In this document: positions 1 to 9,546 of the stretch, one piece after another
How the letters are laid out: each line of letters opens with the position of its first letter
Numbering within the stretch: position 1 is the first letter of the stretch
The notes under the pieces: model-generated
The model's database searches: none
Seen by the model: only the letters and a program-made list of their open reading frames with translations
What the model was told of the DNA's origin: nothing
Source of the DNA: an uncultured Victivallales bacterium
GTDB lineage: Bacteria; Verrucomicrobiota; Lentisphaeria; Oligosphaerales; JAFGRS01
Reading direction: 5' to 3'
Length of the DNA: 64,000 nucleotides
NCBI GenBank assembly: GCA_903837355.1
Contig: CAILUI010000172.1
Span: 1-64,000, forward strand
Program-made: the position numbers and the translations under genes

Positions 1-119
1 GTTCACCGTTCACCCATCTCACTGCCGTTCACCGTTCACCCATCTCACTGCCGTTCACCGTTCACCCATCTCACTGCCGTTCACCGTTCACCCATCTCAC
101 TGCCGTTCACCGTTCACCC
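1..119. repeat. 26-bp tandem array, 4 full copies plus a partial copy
   Basis: Four exact head-to-tail copies of a 26-nt unit lie at 1-26, 27-52, 53-78 and 79-104, with a partial fifth copy at 105-119. The unit itself contains the doubled phrase GTTCACC-GTTCACC followed by CATCTCACTGCC. There are no unique spacers between copies, so this is not CRISPR. The array probably extends beyond the left window edge. Its partial copy supplies the stop codon of the adjacent nitroreductase gene. Confidence 0.95.
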
Positions 120-734
120 CCCCCTGCCCCCCTGCCCCCCTGCCCCCCAGCGGTTCCACTGCCGGATCTCGTCGAGGCTGAGCCGGGCGGAGCGGCGATC
201 GCCAGCGCCGGCGGCGGGCCAGCCGACGGCGAGCAGAGACACGACCCGATAGGAACGCGGGATACCGAGAACGCGCTTGGCGGCGCCTGCATTGAACCAG
301 CCGATCCAGCACGTGCCCAGCCCCAGCGTCTCGGCGGCCAGAACGAAGTGCTCGCCGGCAATCCCCAGGTCGATCAGGTAATACGGCAGACCCGAGAAGA
401 GCGGCGCCACCCGGTGTGTCAGCAGGTCCAGGCGGGCGCAGAGGGCCACGAAGACGGGGACCTGATCCCACCACGGGTGTGGGATGCCCGGCTTGCGGGC
501 CTCGGCGCGCAGACGGGCCAGGGTCTCGGGGGCATCGGCGATCAGAAGTCGCCACGGCTGGCGGTTGCAGGCGGAGGGCGCCCAGCGAGCGGCCTCCGCA
601 CACGCGTCCAGCAGCGCCCGCGGCACGGGTCGACCCACATCGTAGTGCCGGCAACTCCGCCGGCCCTGCACGGCGGCAAGCAGGTGCGGATAAGAGCACG
701 GCCGGACTGCACACGGGTCGAGGCCTGAGCTCAT
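114..734 (-). CDS. Nitroreductase family protein (FMN oxidoreductase)
   Basis: The 206-residue product matches the FMN-dependent nitroreductase family. Near the N-terminus is RRSCRHYD, followed by APSACNRQPWR (about 52-62), the usual FMN and phosphate-contact region, and later GLGTCWIGWF, the conserved C-terminal FMN segment. The substrate cannot be predicted. ATG at 734 is preferred over the ATG at 800 because homology starts there. It is the last gene of a minus-strand run after metW (52 bp gap). The last ten or so residues (GAGGQGGRGG) are encoded by the C-rich repeat and the stop TGA comes from the 26-bp array, so the repeat has replaced or extended the natural C-terminus. Confidence 0.85.
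   Translation of the reverse strand: MSSGLDPCAVRPCSYPHLLAAVQGRRSCRHYDVGRPVPRALLDACAEAARWAPSACNRQPWRLLIADAPETLARLRAEARKPGIPHPWWDQVPVFVALCARLDLLTHRVAPLFSGLPYYLIDLGIAGEHFVLAAETLGLGTCWIGWFNAGAAKRVLGIPRSYRVVSLLAVGWPAAGAGDRRSARLSLDEIRQWNRWGAGGQGGRGG
117..148. repeat. C-rich octanucleotide repeat (TGCCCCCC)n
   Basis: Runs of six to eight C residues are separated by TG, giving three 8-nt periods. On the minus strand this low-complexity tract is read as the Gly/Gln-rich tail of the nitroreductase. It is a plausible slippage site because a change in a C run would shift the frame of that tail. Confidence 0.85.
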
Positions 735-786
735 GACGGTCCTTGCTCTCCCCCGTGAGTCCGGCGGGCCCCCGGCCGATGGACTC

Positions 787-1536
787 CTAGATCCGGTCAA
801 GCACGAAAAGCGCCTCGGCCGCCATCAGGTTGTCGCCCTCGCGCAGCACGCGGGACAAGCCATCGGCCAGTACATACGCCTCCAGGATGCGCACGTCGGC
901 AGAAGCCGCCCAATCCACGAAGTCGCGGATGCTGCAGAGGTGGATGTTAGGGGTGTTATGCCACATGTGGGGCAACGCCGCCGTCACCGGCATCCGCCCG
1001 CCCTGACCAAAGGCCTGGCGCACCTTCCAGTGTGCGAAGTTCGGGAAGGAGACGACACTGCGGCGGCCGACCCTGAGCATCTCATCGAGCACCGGCACCG
1101 GACGCCGCAGCGTCTGCAACGTCTCCTCAAGGATCACCACATCGACGCTGGCATTCGGAAAGCCGCGCAGCCCGTCATCAAGGTCCCCGTGAAACACCGG
1201 GACGCCACTCTCGATGCAGCGCAACACCGACTCCTGGTCGAACTCCACCCCTTGGGCGCAGGCATGCTTCGTCCGCATCAGCCGGCTGAGCAGCTTCCCG
1301 TCGCCACAGCCGAGGTCCAGCACGCAGCCGCCCTCGGGAACGAGAGTCTCGATGATCGGGTCCTGCCAGCGATGGCTGATGTCCCCCGGCGCCTCGACCG
1401 GCATCGGCATATCGCCGTCGTCGAGGCTGGCCAAAGTCTGCAGGTTAGCATCCGGAGCCGACGCCGTCAGGCTCTTCTGCAACTCATCTGGGAAAGCCGT
1501 CGCACTGCGGTGAGTGTGTCTTAGCATTGGGTGCAC
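787..1536 (-). CDS. metW: Methionine biosynthesis protein MetW
   Basis: This 249-residue protein is a class I SAM-methyltransferase-fold protein of the MetW family, which partners MetX in O-acylhomoserine formation. The glycine-rich motif LDLGCGDG is at 73-80. The EETLQTLRRP and SFPNFAHWKVR segments, followed by HNTPNIHLCSIRDF, are typical of MetW. It is about 45-50 residues longer at the N-terminus than usual; the extension has no recognisable motif, so a later start is possible. Its start overlaps the 3' end of metX by 16 bp, which supports translational coupling. Confidence 0.9.
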   Translation of the reverse strand: MHPMLRHTHRSATAFPDELQKSLTASAPDANLQTLASLDDGDMPMPVEAPGDISHRWQDPIIETLVPEGGCVLDLGCGDGKLLSRLMRTKHACAQGVEFDQESVLRCIESGVPVFHGDLDDGLRGFPNASVDVVILEETLQTLRRPVPVLDEMLRVGRRSVVSFPNFAHWKVRQAFGQGGRMPVTAALPHMWHNTPNIHLCSIRDFVDWAASADVRILEAYVLADGLSRVLREGDNLMAAEALFVLDRI

Positions 1537-2762
1537 CCTCCCTTGCGGGCACAGCGGCTGGCCGTCGTGTCCGGGGGCGCTGTGGTCAGGAAACCCTTGA
1601 TCAGGCGCTCGACCGTCTCGGCTTCCACCAGGAAAGCGTCATGGCCATAGTCGGAGCGGATATTGAGGTAGTTGACGGGAATGCGGTTGCGCATCAGCGC
1701 CATGCTGAACTGCCGACACTCCTCGGGCGGGTACAGCCAGTCGCTGGAAAAGGAGACAACCAGGACCTGGGCGCGGATCCGCGCGCAGGCCTTGACCAGG
1801 TCGCCATCGCCCCAGCGCAGGGCCGCATCGTAGTAGTCCATCGCCCGCGTGATGTAGAGGTAGCTGTTGGCGTCGAAACGCTCGACGAAGGAACGGCCCT
1901 GGTAGTCAAGGTAGCTTTCGACCTGGAACTCGATATTGAAGCCGCGGCCGGCCTGTGCGCCGTCCTGGATACGGCGGCCGAACTTATCGTCCATGCCCTT
2001 GCCCGAGAGATACGTCAGATGCGCCATCATGCGGGCCACCGCCAGGCCGCCATCCGGCGAGGACTGGCCGTAGTAGTTGCCATCGCGGAAGTCGGGGTCG
2101 TGGGTCACGGCGTGGCGGCCGACCGCGTTGAAGCCGAGGCCTTGTGCCGACAGCCGGGCGCTGGCGGCCAGCACGATACACTTGCGGACGCGTTCCGGGA
2201 AGGCCAGCGCCCATTCGATGACCTGCTGGCCGCCCAGGGAACCGCCCAACACGGCATAGAGGCTCGGGATGCCCAGCGCATCCAGCAGTCGGGCCTGCAA
2301 CTGCACCCAGTCGGCAACCGTGACCATCGGGAAATCCAGGCCGTAGGGCCGGCCGGTGTCCGGGTTGGTACTCGAAGGCCCGGTCGTGCCGTAACAGCCG
2401 CCCAGAACATTGGCGCAGACGACGAAGTAACGGCGCGTATCCAGGGCCTTGCCCGGGCCGACCACCGCGTCCCACCAGCCCGGCTTGCGCTGCCGCCAGG
2501 GCCGGCCGGTGGCCTCGGCATCGGCGTCCCATCCCGCCACATGGGCATCGCCACTGAGGGCGTGACAGACCAGAACCACGTTGTCTTTGGCCGGACTCAG
2601 CGTGCCATAGGTCTCATACTCGACGTCCACCGGTGCGATAGAGCCGCCAATCTCCAGCGGCAAGGGGTTGGTCGCATCGGCCAGCCGCAGGGTCTGGGCC
2701 TTGACCCACCCTACCGACCGCCGACTCTCGGGCCCCTCGTGTCGATCACGGTTCCGCGTCAT
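1521..2762 (-). CDS. metX: Homoserine O-acetyltransferase (MetX)
   Basis: The 413-residue alpha/beta hydrolase-fold acyltransferase acylates homoserine in the first committed step of methionine synthesis. The nucleophile is S175 in VLGGSLGGQQ, the acid is D341 in SSDWLYPPEE, and the base is H374 in SDYGHDAFLVE. Whether acetyl- or succinyl-CoA is used cannot be decided by reading. The C-terminus ends in an unusual Cys pair (CARKGGCTQC). It starts 13 bp after the flavodiiron gene and overlaps metW, so the genes probably share one transcript. Confidence 0.94.
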   Translation of the reverse strand: MTRNRDRHEGPESRRSVGWVKAQTLRLADATNPLPLEIGGSIAPVDVEYETYGTLSPAKDNVVLVCHALSGDAHVAGWDADAEATGRPWRQRKPGWWDAVVGPGKALDTRRYFVVCANVLGGCYGTTGPSSTNPDTGRPYGLDFPMVTVADWVQLQARLLDALGIPSLYAVLGGSLGGQQVIEWALAFPERVRKCIVLAASARLSAQGLGFNAVGRHAVTHDPDFRDGNYYGQSSPDGGLAVARMMAHLTYLSGKGMDDKFGRRIQDGAQAGRGFNIEFQVESYLDYQGRSFVERFDANSYLYITRAMDYYDAALRWGDGDLVKACARIRAQVLVVSFSSDWLYPPEECRQFSMALMRNRIPVNYLNIRSDYGHDAFLVEAETVERLIKGFLTTAPPDTTASRCARKGGCTQC

Positions 2763-2775
2763 AGTCTCGCGCTTC

Positions 2776-3999
2776 TCAGTCCGTTACCAGGGGTTCGTAA
2801 CCGGCCGCCGCCGCCATGGCCAGCGCCTTCTCTGCCAGCAACCCACCCGCCTCCCGACATTCGGCCAGGCAGGCTTCCTTGGGCTTGAACTTGGCCTTGA
2901 GCACCTCGCGAACCACCTCCCACTTCATCGCCTTCAGGGCCTCGTCCACAGCCTCAGGACCCCCTTTGCCCCAGCCGTAGGAACCGAAGGCGAAGCCGAC
3001 ACGGTTGCTGAACCGCAAGCCGGTGAGGTAGTTCACGGCTGCCGCGACGGTCGGCAGCATGCCCTGATTGAGCGTAGCGGACCCGAAGGCCACCGCGGCA
3101 CCGTCCAGGATCTCGGTGGCGACACGGGTCAGGGTAGTGTCCCGCAGGCTGACGATCTTGACCTCAACGCCTGGCTGGCAAGCGCCCTCGTAGATGGCCT
3201 CGGCCATCTTCCCCGTGCTGCCCCACATGGTGTCATAGACAACGACAACCTTCGCCTTCGGCTTGCACTGCGACCAGTTCCGGTAGGCCTTCAGGATCTC
3301 GGCCGCGTGCCGACGCCAGATGACGCCATGGCTGGGGGCGATCATCTCTACGGGGGTCCCCGCCAGCTCCTCGACCGTCTTGACCACGCGCGCCGCGTAG
3401 GGCGCGACGATGTTGGCGAAATAGATGCGGGCTTCCTCCATGATGGTGCAGAGGGAATTCTCGTCGTCGAAGCGCTGCGACGACGAGACGTGCTGGCCGA
3501 AGGCATCCATGCTGAAGAGCAGTTTGTCCTCGGCCACATAAGACACCATGGATTCGGGCCAGTGCACCATCGGTGTATCCACGAAGGTCAGCGAACGCCG
3601 GCCCAGGCGCAGGGTCTCGCCATTGCTGACGACCTTGAAGGTCCAGGCGCCGGTGTCGTAGTACTCCGCCAGCACCGCCTTGCACTTCGCGTTGCAGACG
3701 ACCTGCGCCTGCGGCAGCACCTGCATCAATGCGGGGAAGCCGCTGGAGTGATCGGGCTCGGCATGGTTGCAGACGACGTAGCTGATCTTGGCCAGGTCGG
3801 TCTTGGCGGCGAGGTTACGGATCAGGTGCCCGACGAAGGGGGCCTTCACCGTATCGATGACCGCCGTCTGCTCATCCTGCACCAGGTAAGCGTTGTAGGT
3901 AGCTCCGCGGTCGGTGCTGTAGCCATGGAAGTCGCGGACATTCCAGTCCACAAAACCTACCCAGTCGATGCCCGGTTTCAGCGTCGTGCTTGAACTCAT
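2776..3999 (-). CDS. Flavodiiron protein (FprA-type O2/NO reductase)
   Basis: The 407-residue A-type flavoprotein reduces O2 to water or NO to N2O in the cytoplasm of anaerobes. It has an N-terminal metallo-beta-lactamase-like diiron domain with the HxExDH ligands in CNHAEPDHSSG, further ligands around FSMDAFGQH and PSHGVIW, and a C-terminal flavodoxin domain with the phosphate loop YDTMWGSTGKM and the GSYGWGKGG segment. No rubredoxin fusion is present. ATG at 3999 is preceded by AAGGAG at good spacing. Its place directly upstream of metX is unusual; it may protect the pathway or simply share a promoter. Confidence 0.93.
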   Translation of the reverse strand: MSSSTTLKPGIDWVGFVDWNVRDFHGYSTDRGATYNAYLVQDEQTAVIDTVKAPFVGHLIRNLAAKTDLAKISYVVCNHAEPDHSSGFPALMQVLPQAQVVCNAKCKAVLAEYYDTGAWTFKVVSNGETLRLGRRSLTFVDTPMVHWPESMVSYVAEDKLLFSMDAFGQHVSSSQRFDDENSLCTIMEEARIYFANIVAPYAARVVKTVEELAGTPVEMIAPSHGVIWRRHAAEILKAYRNWSQCKPKAKVVVVYDTMWGSTGKMAEAIYEGACQPGVEVKIVSLRDTTLTRVATEILDGAAVAFGSATLNQGMLPTVAAAVNYLTGLRFSNRVGFAFGSYGWGKGGPEAVDEALKAMKWEVVREVLKAKFKPKEACLAECREAGGLLAEKALAMAAAAGYEPLVTD

Positions 4000-4263
4000 T
4001 CCGCAAACGTCTCCTTGCCTGTGTCGCGCCCCGTCCGAGGATCGCGAACAGTGCATAGCCTACACCCACATGTGACCTTTGGCACGCCATCGGCACACGC
4101 CAGATCGCGGTAACGGCGGCTGCGGCTGGGTTCTGCCGGCCTCCCCGCCCCTGTGCTGTTGACACCCACGCGCGGGCAAGGTTGCGCGCGGGCGCCACGC
4201 CTTCGGGGTGGCGGCGCAACGCTTTGGCCATAGCGCCGGGGCTGGCCACGGGAGGGTGCGTGG

Positions 4264-5064
4264 TCAAGCCCGACGCAGCGCCGCGGCCAGATCGGCAACG
4301 AAGTGGGCACAGGCTGCGATCCGTCCGTCGACGCTACCGGGTTCAGCCAGGCGCTGCACCAAGGCGCTGCCGACCACGACGCCGTCGGCGTGGGCTGCGA
4401 CGGCGCGGGCCATCTCCGGCGAAGAGATGCCGAATCCTGCGACCACCGGCACCGGGCTCACGGCGCGTACGCGTCCGAGCTGTGTCCCGAGGTCGTCCGG
4501 CAGTTCGCTGCGGCTGCCGGTGACCCCGGTGACGGTAATGCAGTAGACGAAGCCGCCGGCCTTCCTGGTGATCAGGGCGATCCGCTCCGGCGGTGTGGTC
4601 GGAGCGACCAGACGGATGACCGGCAGCCCGACCCGGTCGAAGGCCGGCAGGACCTCGCCCAACTCCTCGAACGGTACATCCACCAGCAGGATGCCATCGA
4701 TGCCGGCGGCGGCCGCCGCCGTGGCCAAGCGCTCCACGCCGTACTGGAAGATCACATTGTAGTAACTGAACAGCACCAATGGCACCGCGCTGACCTGCCG
4801 TACCTTTGCCACCATCTCCAGCACTCCGGCCAGCGTTGTGCCCGACGCCAGGGCCCGCTGGCTCGCCCGTTGGATGGTCGGCCCGTCGGCCATCGGGTCG
4901 GAAAACGGCACGCCCAACTCCACGATGTCCGTCCCCGCCGCGGCGATGGCGGGCACCAGCCGGGCCGTGGTCGCCAGGTCGGGGTCACCGGCACTGACAA
5001 AGCTGACGAGGGCCTTGCGTCCTTCGGCACGACATGTCTGAAAGGCTCGATCGATGCGGTTCAT
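4264..5064 (-). CDS. trpA: Tryptophan synthase alpha subunit
   Basis: TrpA cleaves indole-3-glycerol phosphate and passes indole to TrpB. With the start at ATG 5064 (266 aa) the catalytic residues fall at the canonical E49 and D60 in VELGVPFSDPMADGP, and AGRAGG...-type phosphate-binding segments follow (GFGISSPEMA, DGVVVGSALV). AGAGG lies about 6 nt upstream of this ATG; an in-frame ATG at 5070 is possible. It is the last gene of the trp operon, but unlike the others it stands about 190 bp from its upstream neighbour trpB, with an inverted repeat in the gap. Confidence 0.95.
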   Translation of the reverse strand: MNRIDRAFQTCRAEGRKALVSFVSAGDPDLATTARLVPAIAAAGTDIVELGVPFSDPMADGPTIQRASQRALASGTTLAGVLEMVAKVRQVSAVPLVLFSYYNVIFQYGVERLATAAAAAGIDGILLVDVPFEELGEVLPAFDRVGLPVIRLVAPTTPPERIALITRKAGGFVYCITVTGVTGSRSELPDDLGTQLGRVRAVSPVPVVAGFGISSPEMARAVAAHADGVVVGSALVQRLAEPGSVDGRIAACAHFVADLAAALRRA

Positions 5065-5131
5065 ACCCATCCTCTACTCTCAGGCCAGGCCACACTCGTC
5101 CCATGGGGAACCCGAAGGCTGTAGCGGTTTA

Positions 5132-5215
5132 GGCTGTAGGCTATTAGGTTACAGCACAAAGACGTGGACCTGGAAACACAAGATGCCCAGATGCATGACC
5201 TAACAGTCTACAGCC
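5132..5215. repeat. Imperfect inverted repeat between trpB and trpA
   Basis: A 20-nt left arm (5132-5151, containing GGCTGTAG..CT.TTAGGT) is matched by a right arm (5196-5215) in inverted orientation with about three mismatches, around a 44-nt loop. Each arm is itself made of reiterated CTGTAG/TTAGG phrases. The stretch is clearly richer in A+T than the flanking genes. It may be an inserted repeat element or an RNA hairpin affecting trpA expression. Confidence 0.75.
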
Positions 5216-5253
5216 TGAATACCTAACCGCCTTGGCGTCCTGTGGGACGCCTC

Positions 5254-6447
5254 TCAGGCCAGGCCCAGTTGGCGCTTGGCGTTGGCCACGTTGTCCATAT
5301 CCTTGTCGCCGCGACCAGACAGATTCACCAGCAGGATCTGGTCGGGGCGCATCCGCGGCGCCTGCCGCAGCGCCTCAGCCAGGGCGTGAGCACTCTCCAG
5401 GGCGGGGATGATCCCCTCCAGGCGGCAGAGCGTGTCGAAGGCCGCGATGGCTTCGCGGTCATTGATGGTGCAGTACGTGGCTCGACCCGTGTCGTGAAGG
5501 TAGGCGTGCTCGGGGCCGACGCCGGGATAGTCGAGCCCGGCTGACACGGAGTGGGTGTTGCGGATCTGTCCATCCTGGTCCTGCAGCAGATAGGTCTTGT
5601 TGCCGTGCAGGATGCCCACGCTGCCGGCGCTGATGCTGGCCGCATGTTCACCGGTCTCGATGCCCCGGCCGCCGGCCTCGACCCCGATCAGTGCCACCGC
5701 GGCATCGTCGATGAACCCGGCAAACAGCCCCATGGCGTTACTGCCGCCGCCCACACAGGCAATGGCCGCATCCGGCAGCCGCCCCTCTTGCTCCAGGATC
5801 TGCCGCCGCGCCTCCTCACCGATCACCGCTTGGAAGAAGCGCACCATTTCGGGATAGGGATGCGGTCCCGCCACCGTGCCAATGACATAGAAGGTGGTGC
5901 GCACCGTGGCCACCCAGTTGCGCAGGGCCTCGTTCATGGCATCCTTGAGGGTGCCCGTGCCACTGGCGACCGGGACCACCCGCGCCCCCAGCACCTGCAT
6001 CCGCCGCACGTTCGGTGCCTGGCGTTCGATGTCTTCGGTGCCCATGAACACGTCGCACTCCATGCCCAGCAACGCAGCGATGGTGGCGGTGGCGACCCCG
6101 TGCATGCCGGCGCCGGTCTCGGCGATCACGCGGGGCTTGCCCATGCGGCGGGCCAGGAGCCCCTGGCCGAGGGTGTTGTTGACCTTGTGCGCCCCGGTGT
6201 GGTTGAGGTCCTCGCGCTTGAGGTAGATGCGGGCGCCGCCGCAGTGCTCGGTGAGGCGTTTGGCGAAGTAGAGGGGCGATTCGCGCCCCACGTAGTCGCG
6301 CAGCAGCCCGTGAAACTCCGCCAGGAAGGCCGGGTCCTGCCGACTGGCCGTGAACACGCTCGTCAGTTCGTGCAGGGCGGGCATCAGCGTCTCCGCCACG
6401 TACTGTCCGCCGTAGATTCCGTAATGACCGTGCGTCGGCATCGTCAT
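5254..6447 (-). CDS. trpB: Tryptophan synthase beta subunit
   Basis: The 397-residue PLP enzyme condenses indole with serine. PLP binds K88 in HTGAHKVNN, and the phosphate-binding loop GGGSNAMG is present. E in AETGAGMHG is the usual catalytic glutamate. It is a standard-length TrpB1-type protein. It overlaps trpF by 4 bp (ATGA), the same coupling seen at trpD-trpC and trpC-trpF. Confidence 0.96.
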   Translation of the reverse strand: MTMPTHGHYGIYGGQYVAETLMPALHELTSVFTASRQDPAFLAEFHGLLRDYVGRESPLYFAKRLTEHCGGARIYLKREDLNHTGAHKVNNTLGQGLLARRMGKPRVIAETGAGMHGVATATIAALLGMECDVFMGTEDIERQAPNVRRMQVLGARVVPVASGTGTLKDAMNEALRNWVATVRTTFYVIGTVAGPHPYPEMVRFFQAVIGEEARRQILEQEGRLPDAAIACVGGGSNAMGLFAGFIDDAAVALIGVEAGGRGIETGEHAASISAGSVGILHGNKTYLLQDQDGQIRNTHSVSAGLDYPGVGPEHAYLHDTGRATYCTINDREAIAAFDTLCRLEGIIPALESAHALAEALRQAPRMRPDQILLVNLSGRGDKDMDNVANAKRQLGLA

Positions 6448-7088
6448 CTCTCCGCTGCAGGTGCGCTCATTCCATCTGCCCGCGCCGCAGCCACGAAGCG
6501 GCGCACGCGGTCGTGGTCTTTACTTCCAGGCGCGGCCTCTACACCGCTGCTCACATCAACGCCCCAGGGCCGTACCTGGCGCAGGGCCTCCGCCACATTC
6601 TCCGGACGCAACCCCCCCGCCAGCAGGATGCGCCGGCGTTGGGCCAACTGCGCGGCGAGCGTCCAATCGCAGACCCGGCCCGTACCGCCCCGGCCGGCAG
6701 CGCTGCTGGCATCAACCACCAGGACCTCGCCCGGCAGCCCCGCGGCGCGCTCGACATCGGCAGGCTCCTGCAGGCTGACGACGCGCCAGGCGCGGGCCAA
6801 CCGGAACGCGGCCACCTCGTGGTCTGCCTCGTCACCATGGAACTGGACCACGTCCAGGCGTCCCGCAGCCACCGCCTCAGCCACGGCGGTCGCACTGGCA
6901 TTCACGACCACTCCAACCCGCAGGACACCGGCAGGCACCAAGGCGGCCAGCCCCGCCAGGCGCTCGCAGGACACGTAGCGCGGCGATTTCTCGTACAGCA
7001 CGAAGCCGACGCAGCCCGCGCCGGCCGCTACGGCGCAGGCGACATCTTCGGGACGGCAGAGACCGCAGATCTTAACGCACAGCGTCAT
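6444..7088 (-). CDS. trpF: Phosphoribosylanthranilate isomerase
   Basis: This 214-residue TIM-barrel enzyme catalyses the Amadori rearrangement of phosphoribosylanthranilate. The general base Cys is in VKICGL (C8) and the general acid Asp is in VDASSAAG or the nearby barrel strands; the C-terminal GGLRPENV and DVSSGVE phosphate-binding signatures are clear. It is a separate gene, not fused to trpC, and overlaps trpC and trpB by 4 bp each. Confidence 0.95.
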   Translation of the reverse strand: MTLCVKICGLCRPEDVACAVAAGAGCVGFVLYEKSPRYVSCERLAGLAALVPAGVLRVGVVVNASATAVAEAVAAGRLDVVQFHGDEADHEVAAFRLARAWRVVSLQEPADVERAAGLPGEVLVVDASSAAGRGGTGRVCDWTLAAQLAQRRRILLAGGLRPENVAEALRQVRPWGVDVSSGVEAAPGSKDHDRVRRFVAAARADGMSAPAAER

Positions 7089-7897
7089 GCGGTCTCAGCC
7101 CCCTGCCCTGTACCTGCTGCCGCCAGTAGTTCGCGCAGAGCGTCGCCTGGCGCGGCGGCCCGCATCAGGCTCTCTCCGATCAGGAAGGCATCGGCGCCCG
7201 CTGCCTGCAGACGCCGGATATCCGCACCGTCGCGGATGCCGCTTTCGGCAACGCGGATCAGCCCCGCCGGGATGGCCGCCAGCAGCTCCGCCGTGCCCGC
7301 CAGATCGGTGCGGAAGGTCCGCAAATCGCGGCTGTTCACGCCGACGATGTGCGCGCCGCCGTCCAGCACCACCGCCAGTTCCTCACGGTTGTGCACTTCG
7401 CTGAGCACATCGAGCCCGATGGCCCGCGCCGCCTGGTAGAGGCGCCGATAGTCTGCCGGCGTCAGGGCGGCCGCGATCAGCAGGACCGCCGACGCCCCCC
7501 ATTCCCAGGCCTCCTCCAGTTGCACCGCATGGACGATGAAGTCCTTACGCAGGACCGGGATGGAGACCGCCTCGACGGCGCTGCGCAGGACCTCTGGATG
7601 ACCCTGAAAGTAGTGCGGCTCGGTCAGCGCCGAGAGGGCTGCAGCCCCCGCTGCGGCCAACTCGATAGCCAGCTCACGGGGCCGGAAGTCGGCCCGGATG
7701 AGGCCCTTGGAGGGCGACGCCTTCTTCAGTTCGGCGATCACCCGCACGGTTCCCCCCGGCGCTCGGCGCAATGCCGCCGCAAACGCCGGACGCAAGCGCG
7801 TGGCAGGGCGGACCGGTCGCGGCCCCGGCAGGCCGTCCGGGTAACGCTGCGCCAGGTCCTGACGCGTGCGCTCGACAATCTGTTCGAGGAGAGTCAT
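7085..7897 (-). CDS. trpC: Indole-3-glycerol phosphate synthase
   Basis: The 270-residue TIM-barrel enzyme forms the indole ring. Conserved blocks are VIAELKKASPSKG (catalytic Lys and phosphate binding), LRKDF, EVHNREEL, GVNSRDLRTF and AESGIRDG. The start at ATG 7897 overlaps the trpD stop by 4 bp (ATGA). The frame stays open further upstream inside trpD, but that part is not coding. Confidence 0.95.
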   Translation of the reverse strand: MTLLEQIVERTRQDLAQRYPDGLPGPRPVRPATRLRPAFAAALRRAPGGTVRVIAELKKASPSKGLIRADFRPRELAIELAAAGAAALSALTEPHYFQGHPEVLRSAVEAVSIPVLRKDFIVHAVQLEEAWEWGASAVLLIAAALTPADYRRLYQAARAIGLDVLSEVHNREELAVVLDGGAHIVGVNSRDLRTFRTDLAGTAELLAAIPAGLIRVAESGIRDGADIRRLQAAGADAFLIGESLMRAAAPGDALRELLAAAGTGQGAETA

Positions 7898-8910
7898 TTC
7901 CCGTGGCTTCCCCGTAGCAGTGCTTCCAGCTTCGCTTGCGCCGCTCCGGAGTCGATGGCGGCCGCGGCCAACGCAATGCCTTCCCGGAGTTCCTCGGCCT
8001 TGCCGCCCGCCACGATGGCGGCGCCGGCGTTGAGCAGCACCGCCGCCCGCAGCCCGCCGCGCACCGAGCCGTCGAGAATGCCGCGCAGCTTGGCCGCGTT
8101 CTCTTCGGGCGTGCCACCGGCCAGATCGGCGAAGGGGAAAGACTCGCCCAGCAGCAGGTCGGCATCGACCTCGTAGGTACGGACCGCGCCATCGCGCAGT
8201 TCGCTGACGCGGGTACTGCCGCAGGGACTGATTTCGTCCAGACCGGGCTGGCCATGGACGACAAAGGCCCGCCGGCAACCGAGGTGGCGTAGCGCCTCGG
8301 CGAAGACCTCGGTCAGGTCCGCCGCGTAGACCCCCAGAACCTGGCCCGTGGCCCCGGCTGGGTTAGTCAGCGGCCCGAGCATGTTGAAGATCGTCCGGAT
8401 GCCCAACTGTCGTCGTGCCGGCATCACGTACTTCATCGCCGGATGCATCGCCGGTGCAAACAGGAAGCCGATGCCGTGCTCCTGCAGGCACTGCTCCATG
8501 ACCGCCAGCGGACACTCCAGGTTGAAGCCGAGAGCGGCCAGCACATCGGCCGAGCCGCACTTGCTGGAGACAGCGCGATTACCGTGCTTGGCGACGCAGA
8601 CTCCCGCCCCGGCAGCCGCAAAGGCAGAGGCCGTGGAGATGTTGAAGGTCCCCGCGCCGTCGCCGCCGGTGCCACAGGTGTCGACCACATGCTGCGCTCC
8701 CGCGTCGATCATGGCGGCATGGCGGCGCATGACCGCCGCCGCGCTGTAGACCTCGGCCACAGTCTCGCCTTTCATGCGCAACGCGGTCAGGAACGCCCCG
8801 ATCTGTGCATCGCTGGCCTGCCCCCCCATAATGAAGTTCATGGCGACCGTGATGTCGCGCTCGCTGAGGTCGCGGCGGGCGATGAGCTGGTTAAGGATGG
8901 CAGTGAACAT
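7894..8910 (-). CDS. trpD: Anthranilate phosphoribosyltransferase
   Basis: The 338-residue enzyme joins anthranilate to PRPP. The family signatures DTCGTGGDG..TFNIST and KHGNRAVSSKCGSADVL, and the metal-binding FAPAMHPAMKYVMPAR block, are intact. ATG 8910 is preceded by AGGAG at about 9 nt and lies 8 bp after the trpG stop. There is no fusion to trpG. Confidence 0.95.
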   Translation of the reverse strand: MFTAILNQLIARRDLSERDITVAMNFIMGGQASDAQIGAFLTALRMKGETVAEVYSAAAVMRRHAAMIDAGAQHVVDTCGTGGDGAGTFNISTASAFAAAGAGVCVAKHGNRAVSSKCGSADVLAALGFNLECPLAVMEQCLQEHGIGFLFAPAMHPAMKYVMPARRQLGIRTIFNMLGPLTNPAGATGQVLGVYAADLTEVFAEALRHLGCRRAFVVHGQPGLDEISPCGSTRVSELRDGAVRTYEVDADLLLGESFPFADLAGGTPEENAAKLRGILDGSVRGGLRAAVLLNAGAAIVAGGKAEELREGIALAAAAIDSGAAQAKLEALLRGSHGK

Positions 8911-8918
8911 GGTGGCTC

Positions 8919-9530
<612 letters not shown>

Positions 9531-9546
9531 CGGAGGTCTCCGCTTC

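Noticed and set aside
1-119. Repeat array that could be taken for CRISPR
   Set aside because: The 26-bp copies abut with no spacers, and no cas genes are present.
4192-4213. Hairpin with TTCG loop between trpA and the flavodiiron gene
   Set aside because: The stem is imperfect and no T tract follows on the minus strand, so I do not call it a terminator. The 4000-4263 gap otherwise shows nothing clear.
4000-4263. SAM or other riboswitch upstream of the methionine genes
   Set aside because: No conserved SAM-riboswitch core is visible, and the first gene of the unit is the flavodiiron protein.
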